From a virus, in IMG/VR virus record IMGVR_UViG_3300045976_000126, positions 1 through 56,225 of that record: a stretch of DNA of 56,225 bases; one strand, given 5' to 3'. Both the position numbers and the translations under genes were made by a program. Under the pieces are notes generated by a model. It was given only the letters and a program-made list of their open reading frames with translations. It did not search any database and was not told the DNA's origin. Position 1 is the stretch's first letter. Each line of letters opens with the position of its first letter. Of the stretch, positions 50,236 to 56,225 are shown piece by piece.

Positions 50236-50579
50236 TCGACCACCTGGCCGGGCGCGGCGGCCGGCGGCACAGGGGGGCTCGCCGGATCGACGTACACCAG
50301 CGGCGTCTTGTTCGAACCCAGGACGATCACGGTCAGCCACGCCGGCAGGCTCGGCTCGATCTTGCGCATCACGGCGTACCAGACGGACGCCACCACGGCG
50401 GCCACGGCCGGGCCGAGGTCGACCACCGAACTGGGGTCGATCAGGTGCGCGACGGCCGGCACCAGGCCAGCCAGGTAGGTGATCAGCGCGCCCCACAGCA
50501 CGGGCACGACGGTGCGGATCACGCTGGTAGCCCAGTCCGAGAAGGACTGACCAGGCCGGTAAGGCGGAATCGGTGTCAT
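50232..50579 (-). CDS. Holin-like membrane protein
   Basis: 115 residues from ATG 50579 in an ATGA overlap. Two hydrophobic spans (about residues 18-40 and 55-72) with a short polar loop and a Pro/Ala-rich tail. Size and topology fit a holin of actinophages, here at the end of the tail operon. The lysin is more than 9 kb away by coordinate, so the pairing is not direct. Confidence 0.55.
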   Translation of the reverse strand: MTPIPPYRPGQSFSDWATSVIRTVVPVLWGALITYLAGLVPAVAHLIDPSSVVDLGPAVAAVVASVWYAVMRKIEPSLPAWLTVIVLGSNKTPLVYVDPASPPVPPAAAPGQVVD

Positions 50580-51406
50580 CGGGTTGTCCCCTCTGCGTTG
50601 GGAATGCACGTCCAGATGGTGATGGACTTGTGCGAACCCGGCACCGGATTGGCCGGGTCGTCGATGCGGACGCCGTCGAGCTGCCGGAACGTCCCCTTGC
50701 CGGCGCACAGCAGGCTCGGGTTCGAGGTGGCGGCGTCGTTGAACGCGTCCATGATCTGCTGCGCGGTCGGCGGCGGCCCCGCGTCGCCCTTTGGACCTGC
50801 TGGGCCGGCGGGACCAGCCGCGCCGTCTACCCCCGGCGGCCCTTGAGCGCCGCTGGGCGGCGGATTGGCCGCCAAGTAGGCGGCGACCGCGTTGGCCACC
50901 TGCGTCGGCGTGACGCTGGGCGGCGGGTTGGCCGCGAAGTAGCCGGCGACCGCTGCGGCGATCGATGCGGCCGTTGGCGGCGTGCTCACGACCGGCGGCA
51001 AGCTGGCCAAGACGCGGGCGGTGGCCGCAGCGACGATCGTGTCCGAGGACTGCGTGTCGGTCGGCTTCGGCACGGTCACCGGCTGCTGGCCGCGCCGCTT
51101 CAGCTCGTCGTTGGCTGCCTGCGCCGCCGCGTACGCGTCGTCAGCGCGTTGGCGGATCGTCTGCGCCGTCCGGTCGCTGGCGACCTGCGCGGCACGCTGA
51201 TCGGCCAGCTGAGATAGCGCGATCGACGAGATGCCCACCGACGCGGCCACTGCGAAGCAGCTGACCACGAAGGCCACCTTCCACACGAAGGCGTTGCTCG
51301 CCTTCGTGCCGAGCGCATGGCCGAGGGTCTGCGCCGCCGCCGTCGCGGTGACGGCGTTGTCGTCGATCTGCTCCCGGATCGTGGGGTGTTCCTCGGGGGC
51401 GGTCAC
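50576..51406 (-). CDS. Membrane-anchored protein with collagen-like segment
   Basis: 276 residues from GTG 51406 in a GTGA overlap. One membrane helix at about residues 43-66, a charged helical stalk to about 110, an Ala/Pro-rich repeat (two copies of Ala-Ala-Asn-Pro-Pro-Pro), then a Gly-Pro-Pro collagen-like run near residues 185-210, and a small C-terminal domain with two Cys. Its place after tail genes suggests a lysis or virion-surface role. Confidence 0.65.
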   Translation of the reverse strand: MTAPEEHPTIREQIDDNAVTATAAAQTLGHALGTKASNAFVWKVAFVVSCFAVAASVGISSIALSQLADQRAAQVASDRTAQTIRQRADDAYAAAQAANDELKRRGQQPVTVPKPTDTQSSDTIVAAATARVLASLPPVVSTPPTAASIAAAVAGYFAANPPPSVTPTQVANAVAAYLAANPPPSGAQGPPGVDGAAGPAGPAGPKGDAGPPPTAQQIMDAFNDAATSNPSLLCAGKGTFRQLDGVRIDDPANPVPGSHKSITIWTCIPNAEGTTR

Positions 51407-51831
51407 GATGCGTCCTCAGCCAGCCGAGCCCGCAGGCGGGCCACCTCGGCGTCGCACCTACCCAGGTCGGCGATCGCGCGATCGCGTGCCCTGATGGCCT
51501 CGCTCCGCTCGTTCAACGCCGCCTCCAAACGTTGCCGCACTGCCCGCGTCTCCGCCCTTGCCTGCTCCGCCTCGGCATCCGCGCGCCGGCCGGCGTCGAC
51601 AATCGCCTGCACGGACACGGTCAGCACGTCGGCCTGCCCGTTCGGCAAAGACGGTACGCGGTTCGGGTGATCCACGGCGCGATCGTCTTCGTTGTTCGTT
51701 TCCCGACGGCGGCGTCGGCGCTTCTCGGTGCGTTGCAACACCGCCCCGCCGAGGGAACCGGCCACGGTGAGACCAACGACCAGCACGATGACCCAAGCGG
51801 GCTGTCCGCTCAGGTCTGGCAGGTTTTCCAC
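51403..51831 (-). CDS. Single-span membrane protein with coiled coil (spanin- or holin-like)
   Basis: 142 residues from GTG 51831 after GGGGGCA. An N-terminal membrane span (about 13-32), an Arg-rich turn, and a long coiled coil (about 75-140). The plan matches i-spanin-like or lysis-cassette membrane proteins, but actinobacteria lack an outer membrane like that of Gram-negatives, so the role is open. Confidence 0.6.
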   Translation of the reverse strand: MENLPDLSGQPAWVIVLVVGLTVAGSLGGAVLQRTEKRRRRRRETNNEDDRAVDHPNRVPSLPNGQADVLTVSVQAIVDAGRRADAEAEQARAETRAVRQRLEAALNERSEAIRARDRAIADLGRCDAEVARLRARLAEDAS

Positions 51832-51901
51832 ACTGCCCCCAAGGGTCTTCGGTCCATGCCCGCAGTGTCACACAGGTTGACGTCACGTTACACACGGCGC
51901 A
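51832..51901 (-). other. 70-bp gap with TGACGTCA palindrome
   Basis: Contains the 8-bp palindrome TGACGTCA between the minor tail gene and the membrane-protein genes. No clear promoter or hairpin. Confidence 0.35.
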
Positions 51902-52666
51902 TCAATCGGAGTAGACCGACATGGCGGCCGGCGTGCAGTACACAAAGCCTGATCCCGATAGCACCTGCGCCTCAACGAAGATGTTCGCGTCCAGGTGTCC
52001 ACGCAGCAGAGTAATGTCCATCGTGCTGTCGAAAATCACGTTTCCACTGGACGGCACCGCTCCCCACGGACTTACGACGGTTGTCGAACCGTCGGTCACG
52101 CGCACGCGCACTTGGCCAGTGACTCCGGAATCGGATGCCGCCCACAGCTTATAGTGCAAAGTATTGCCGGTGCCAGACAGCCGGCCCTCGCAGATGGCGA
52201 ACACCGAAGTCGTGTTTGTTTTCGGCCAATTTGCCGTAAATCCGTCTGTCTTGTTCATGGGAATCTGCTGACGCGGGAAGTTGACCCCGCCGGACGTGCG
52301 ACTTTCACGCAACAGCGGCTGCAAATCCCAGCTGGATAGGGTGAGCGTCTGTCGCAACGGCGTCGCCGGGTTACCGTCCAACATGGAGATTGCCGACGAG
52401 TGCGAGCCGTCGTCTCGAACCAGAGAAAACCCCTTCTGCGGCTTGTTCCCCATGTTCGGATCGCCGGGAAGGAACTCGCCGATCCACAGAAAGTTGACGG
52501 GACTCCCGTCGGGATTCTGGTAGTTCCCGTACCACTTCATGAGCCCTGACGGAATAACCGCGTTGATCAACGGATTGTTGCGCATGATCTGGTCGACCAG
52601 CTGCTGCGCGTACGCGATGTTGTCCACCATACTGGGCGGGTACGGCGTGAACTGCGGGAAGGTCAT
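51902..52666 (-). CDS. Minor tail protein (254 residues)
   Basis: ATG 52666. A helical start with Met-Val-Asp-Asn-Ile-Ala-Tyr-Ala is followed by a beta-rich body (Gly, Thr, Asn, Trp) that fits a carbohydrate-binding or structural tail domain. Follows two larger tail genes in the same operon. Confidence 0.65.
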   Translation of the reverse strand: MTFPQFTPYPPSMVDNIAYAQQLVDQIMRNNPLINAVIPSGLMKWYGNYQNPDGSPVNFLWIGEFLPGDPNMGNKPQKGFSLVRDDGSHSSAISMLDGNPATPLRQTLTLSSWDLQPLLRESRTSGGVNFPRQQIPMNKTDGFTANWPKTNTTSVFAICEGRLSGTGNTLHYKLWAASDSGVTGQVRVRVTDGSTTVVSPWGAVPSSGNVIFDSTMDITLLRGHLDANIFVEAQVLSGSGFVYCTPAAMSVYSD

Positions 52667-52675
52667 GTCGTCCCC

Positions 52676-53917
52676 TTACGAAGTGGCCAGCAGCAGATCG
52701 ACCGTTTCGGACGACTCGGCTTCCGGTGGCGTGATCGTCCAACCGTACACGCGCACCAGCAGCTCAAAGTAGCCCGATGCCGAGTAGTAATCGGGTGGCC
52801 ACGTCACGTCATTGGTGGACAGAATCATCTGGTCACCAACGACATACGACCCGAAGTAGGGGAACAGGTCGCCTCGGATCTTCAGATTGGCGATGAACGC
52901 CTGCCCGCTGAGGGCATCGAACATGGCCCGGAAGCACTGATCGTTCAGGGTGTTGACGTCCTTCACGTCAGGATTGGAGAAACGGGCCTCGGTCTGCATG
53001 AACCCAAGGTCCCATTCGTTCACACCCTGCGGCGTGTATTGAACCTGCGTCTTCACCTGCAAATCGGCATACCCGTTGCCGCGACCCCAGTAGATGTTGG
53101 CCACGGAAGAGGCGTCATTTTGCGGCTGGAAGGACAGCACATTTCCGTTCCCGTTGGTGTCGTACAGCAGCCGGGGAATGGGATACGGCTGGCCCAACTG
53201 ACGGCCCAGCTTCGGGTAGCCGAGGACGAACTGACAACGGAACGACTGCGCCGACTCGCCGTCGGTGCCCGACAGCACCCGTGTGGTGGTGACCCACTCG
53301 TACGAGTTGGTGGCCAGCTGCGACCGGTCCTGATGGGCGGCGAGCAGGTTCGTCTCCTGGCCGTCGTCGTAGCTGAACGTCCGGACGACGCCGGTCGGCA
53401 CGGAGGGCGGGTCGATGTTGATCCAACCGGTATTCGGGTTCGCGCCAAGCGGGATCTTGGAGAACAGGGCCGGATTCAGCAGGTCGGCGGCGATCTGCTG
53501 CTGGTCGACGCCAGTCCACGACATGGCCTTGGTGATCAGCCGCCGTGCCCACAAGCCGCCGATCGTCACGGCCGTGATCTTCATTCGGCCGGTGGCGGGC
53601 TCGGTCGGCGCGGCCAGCACCCAGTAGTGCTCAATCCATGACGTGCCCCAGGTGCCCGTCTGGGGGTCCTGTGCGCTCCGGACGGCCACGATGCCCGTCT
53701 TGCGCGGCACCACCTTGTCCCAGGGGTACAGCTTGCGCACGGACGGGTCGGCGAGCTGTAGGGAGCCCTTGAGCTGGCCGACGCCGCGCATGATGGTCGA
53801 GCACTGCACGCCGCCGAGCGGCAGCGGGGCGTTGCCGATGACGGTCGGGTCGCCGTTGACGTAGCTGACCGGCCAGTACGTCCACCGGACGTTGACCGGC
53901 TGCTGAGGGGTCGTCAC
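52676..53917 (-). CDS. Minor tail protein, tail-hub-like (413 residues)
   Basis: Starts at 53917, overlapping the upstream stop. Beta-rich with many Trp and Tyr; the segment Tyr-Trp-Val-Leu-Ala-Ala-Pro-Thr and a helical middle recall siphovirus tail-hub proteins that follow the Dit protein. Size and order support a baseplate role. Confidence 0.65.
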   Translation of the reverse strand: MTTPQQPVNVRWTYWPVSYVNGDPTVIGNAPLPLGGVQCSTIMRGVGQLKGSLQLADPSVRKLYPWDKVVPRKTGIVAVRSAQDPQTGTWGTSWIEHYWVLAAPTEPATGRMKITAVTIGGLWARRLITKAMSWTGVDQQQIAADLLNPALFSKIPLGANPNTGWINIDPPSVPTGVVRTFSYDDGQETNLLAAHQDRSQLATNSYEWVTTTRVLSGTDGESAQSFRCQFVLGYPKLGRQLGQPYPIPRLLYDTNGNGNVLSFQPQNDASSVANIYWGRGNGYADLQVKTQVQYTPQGVNEWDLGFMQTEARFSNPDVKDVNTLNDQCFRAMFDALSGQAFIANLKIRGDLFPYFGSYVVGDQMILSTNDVTWPPDYYSASGYFELLVRVYGWTITPPEAESSETVDLLLATS

Positions 53918-55131
53918 GACACGTCCGACCAGATGGACGTGTCAGCGGTGTATTCCTCGATGAACCACATGGTCTTCGAGTCGCCCTGCACGTCGAGCTG
54001 GCCACTTCCGAGCAGTCGGGTAACGGACACGAAAAAGCTCTTGTTCGTGCTGTCCGCGCCGCACTTCCAGTACTCCATCCACGTGCGCTGATCGTTGACG
54101 ATCGCGGCGGATCCGTCGATCCAACGCCAGTCGGCGATGGTGTTTCCAGACAGCGCCGTGTCTTCGCGAATACGAATCTGGTAGTCGTCCGCGTTGACGC
54201 TGGACTGGCCGTGAATGTGCGCGTAAATCACGTAGATTGTTCCGGCCTTGACCCGCTTGCCGGTCATGGCCATTTTCGGGATATTCACCTCAGTGTTTGT
54301 CGCACCCGAAGAGGTGATGATGCCGGACGCAATAACGCGGATCCCGCCAACCAGCCGTTCGTGGACCCACGCGCCACCGTCCCAACGACGGTAGTCACGC
54401 ATGTCACTTCGGTAGATCTTCTGTCCGATGTACGGAGTGGTGATCGCCGAAGTCGCGTCGGCGGCCGAACTGGTGATGCCGATGCCCTGCACCAGCCAGC
54501 CGCCCGAGGCGACCGAGTAGACCTCGATCCACTGGCGGTCGATACGCCAGATGGCCAGCCCGTCGTACACGGCCAACGTGGACCGGTCGGTCTGGTTGAT
54601 GACGGGCAGGATGATCCCGGACGGCCCGGACCGGCTGACGACTGACGTCAGGGTTGGGTTGGTCGAGTTGGCCGGCACCGAGGCCTGCACGAGCGGGATG
54701 AACGAGTTGGGCACGGCCGGCGGGCTGGCGGTGCCAGACACGGCGGTGCCCTGCACAACCACCACCGTGGCCGAGTTGAGTCCTGAGCTGTCAAGGAAGT
54801 TGTCCTTGACCTGCACGCCGATCAGGTCGATGCGGTTCAGCGTCGACGAACTGGCCGTCAGGGTGACGGTCGAGTTGCTCGGGTTCGCCCACGTGTAGTC
54901 GCCGACGCTGGCCGCACTGTCGTTGGTGATGTAGCCGGCGCAGGGGCCGATGACCACATTCCAGCTCGACGGGTTGCTGAACGCCGGCATGCGGGCCGGG
55001 AAGCAGCCCTCTCGCAGGGCGAAGCCGAGGGTGGCGTGGTTCATCGCGCCAGCGGTGAACTGGTGCAGCCGGTCGAGCGACGCCGAGTAGGTGCCGCCCT
55101 GCACGTAGGCGGGTGGGCTGGTCGCTACCAC
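53914..55131 (-). CDS. Minor tail protein (405 residues)
   Basis: Starts at GTG 55131. N-terminal domain with Tyr-Val-Gln-Gly-Gly-Thr-Tyr and a beta-rich centre, then a C-terminal beta domain of about 130 residues with repeated Trp and Ile. This plan is seen in many actinophage base-plate or fibre-support proteins. Coupled to the next gene by a short overlap. Confidence 0.65.
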   Translation of the reverse strand: MVATSPPAYVQGGTYSASLDRLHQFTAGAMNHATLGFALREGCFPARMPAFSNPSSWNVVIGPCAGYITNDSAASVGDYTWANPSNSTVTLTASSSTLNRIDLIGVQVKDNFLDSSGLNSATVVVVQGTAVSGTASPPAVPNSFIPLVQASVPANSTNPTLTSVVSRSGPSGIILPVINQTDRSTLAVYDGLAIWRIDRQWIEVYSVASGGWLVQGIGITSSAADATSAITTPYIGQKIYRSDMRDYRRWDGGAWVHERLVGGIRVIASGIITSSGATNTEVNIPKMAMTGKRVKAGTIYVIYAHIHGQSSVNADDYQIRIREDTALSGNTIADWRWIDGSAAIVNDQRTWMEYWKCGADSTNKSFFVSVTRLLGSGQLDVQGDSKTMWFIEEYTADTSIWSDVS

Positions 55132-55150
55132 GGACGACCCCTTTCTGTGA

Positions 55151-56068
55151 TCACTTGAACGTGCTGCGCCAGTCGAGGCGCAGATCGGCGGCCGGGTCGT
55201 AGGCGGCCAGCTGGTCGGTCCACCGGATCGTGTTCGGCCCGGGCGCGAGGGTGAACGGCCGGCCGATGAGTCGCAGGTTGCCGGGGTTGACCGCGCCGCT
55301 GGCGGCGTCGATCGTCACCGTGTTGCCGGCGGCGACCGTGGCGTTCAGCTGGAAACTCTGGCCGGTGGTCACGTTCGTGATGGTCGGCAGGTTGACTGGC
55401 CCGGTGATGGTGAACAGCGGGTAGGCGGCCGAGTCGCCGAGGTTCGTGACGATCATGCTGCCGCCGGGGCTGGTCGCCGACCCGTAGGTGTAGCTGTACG
55501 ACTTGTCGTAGGTGCGGCCGGTGACCAGGGCCGGGTTGATCAGGCCGACGTGGTTGTTCTCGCCCGAGCCCGACAAGTACTTCCACGGCGTGGCCGCAAT
55601 CAGGCTGTACGAGATCGTCGCGGCCAGGCCGCCGGCCTGGTGCGAGAACACGGGCGACGCCTTGAACGCACCCGTCGGCCGCGTCACCAGCGCCAGCGTG
55701 AGGGCCTGGCCGAAGTCGAACCACTCGAAGATGACCTGCTGCTTGGTGGCCAGGATCGCGCGCTGCGCCGCGATCTTCTGCCACAGCAGCTGAGGGGTCG
55801 GCGCGACGATCAGCGCCGACACGTCCACCGTGCGCGGCCCGACGGACTGCGGACCGATGAGTCCACCGTCCCGGCCGCCCGCCTGGTCGATAGGCGTGAC
55901 GAACGTCAGCCCGTGGATGCCTTCGGGGTCGGCGCAGATCGTGTACGTGCCGTCCGTGTGCCGCGTGTTGTAGACGAAGTCGGTCGGGTCCGGCGTGAAC
56001 AGTGGCCCAACCCGATATTGAGCGGTCGCCGCCGGCACGGGGAACGCCGCCCATGTGCTCGCTACCAC
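55151..56068 (-). CDS. Distal tail (Dit-like) protein
   Basis: 305 residues from GTG 56068, 1 nt after the tape-measure stop. Position right after the tape measure and a beta-rich composition fit the Dit family. Notable parts are a Leu-Trp-Gln-Lys-Ile-Ala-Ala-Gln-Arg helix near residue 95 and a C-terminal half with Thr/Gly/Val strands. Dit forms the ring joining tail tube and tip. Confidence 0.7.
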   Translation of the reverse strand: MVASTWAAFPVPAATAQYRVGPLFTPDPTDFVYNTRHTDGTYTICADPEGIHGLTFVTPIDQAGGRDGGLIGPQSVGPRTVDVSALIVAPTPQLLWQKIAAQRAILATKQQVIFEWFDFGQALTLALVTRPTGAFKASPVFSHQAGGLAATISYSLIAATPWKYLSGSGENNHVGLINPALVTGRTYDKSYSYTYGSATSPGGSMIVTNLGDSAAYPLFTITGPVNLPTITNVTTGQSFQLNATVAAGNTVTIDAASGAVNPGNLRLIGRPFTLAPGPNTIRWTDQLAAYDPAADLRLDWRSTFK

Positions 56069-56069
56069 G

Positions 56070-56225
56070 TCACACCCCCGTCACGGCAAGGAAGTTGGGG
56101 TCCACACCGGCCTGAACGCCGAGCTGGCTCACGCCGAACAGGCTGGTGCCGCTGGCGAGCGCGGCGGCCCCGTTCTTGAGCACCGCATCGGCGAACTGGT
56201 TCACGTCCGTCCCCTGCTGCATGAC
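56070..56225 (-). CDS. Tail tape measure protein, C-terminal end (continues at base 127 to 2965)
   Basis: Frame continuous with the gene at 1-2965 once the 127-bp terminal overlap is collapsed; the bases at 56099-56225 are the same as 1-127. The unique part is the last nine codons and the TGA at 56070-56072. Confidence 0.93.
   Translation of the reverse strand, partial: VMQQGTDVNQFADAVLKNGAAALASGTSLFGVSQLGVQAGVDPNFLAVTGV
56099..56225. repeat. 127-bp exact terminal repeat, right copy
   Basis: See the left copy at 1-127. The length of 127 is a common assembler k-mer size, which supports an overlap artefact of a closed molecule. Confidence 0.95.

Noticed and set aside
1-56225. CRISPR array, insertion sequence or integrase attachment site
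   Set aside because: No regularly spaced direct repeats, no transposase motif and no integrase were seen. The repeated promoter cores are irregularly spaced and lie at gene starts.

Overview
The window is the whole genome of a tailed actinobacterial phage, opened inside the tape-measure gene. The first 127 bases are repeated exactly as the last 127, so the contig closes into a circle of 56,098 bp. The reasons for this call are very high GC with strong third-position GC bias, many GTG starts, chained ATGA/GTGA overlaps, a long-tailed (siphovirus) morphogenesis set (small and large terminase, portal, maturation protease, HK97-type capsid protein, connectors, tail tube, tail assembly chaperones, tape measure, Dit-like and minor tail proteins), and about 60 small accessory genes. 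The host is probably a high-GC actinomycete such as Streptomyces or a relative; the genus cannot be read from the sequence. No integrase, excisionase, recognisable immunity repressor or DNA polymerase was seen.

Layout on the circle. A short divergent control region (44494-44565) sends a small rightward operon (44566-50235) toward recombination and replication: a DNA-binding protein, an ERF-type annealing protein, SSB and companions. Leftward it starts a very long series of genes: HNH endonuclease, winged-helix replication protein, small helicase-adjacent protein, DnaB-type helicase, DUF1906 lysin, a tail-fibre-like protein, RusA, terminases (44493 down to 35222). Next comes an accessory region (35151 to about 17540) of mostly 30-160-residue proteins, many with Cys/His clusters or single membrane helices. 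A 900-bp non-coding interval (19279-20179) with tRNA-like folds lies inside it. Then come head and connector genes (17464 to 2976), the tape measure (2965 through the junction to 56070), minor tail genes, and membrane/lysis candidates that meet the rightward operon tail to tail at 50232-50235.

The most striking feature is regulatory. At least 16 leftward and 2 rightward promoters share one signature, TTGACACCC(ACC), then 17 bp, then TANNNT, usually extended upstream to GGTGTTGACACCCACC. Each stands in front of a single small gene or mini-operon. Several sit in the loop of a long perfect hairpin that looks like the terminator of the previous unit. In others the last codons and stop codon of the previous gene are themselves the -35 or -10 element. 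The core resembles the 13-bp stoperators of L5-type mycobacteriophages at 11 of 13 positions. I read it as a genome-wide punctuation and possible operator system that makes each accessory cassette its own transcription unit.

Other points of interest are a 50-residue protein with 11 cysteines, a 28-bp inverted repeat (27/28) bounding a 2.1-kb gene block, a multidomain capsid protease carrying a 2H-phosphoesterase signature, and tRNA-like RNAs with abnormal anticodon arms. Assignments rest on reading translated sequence and on remembered family motifs; no database search was run.
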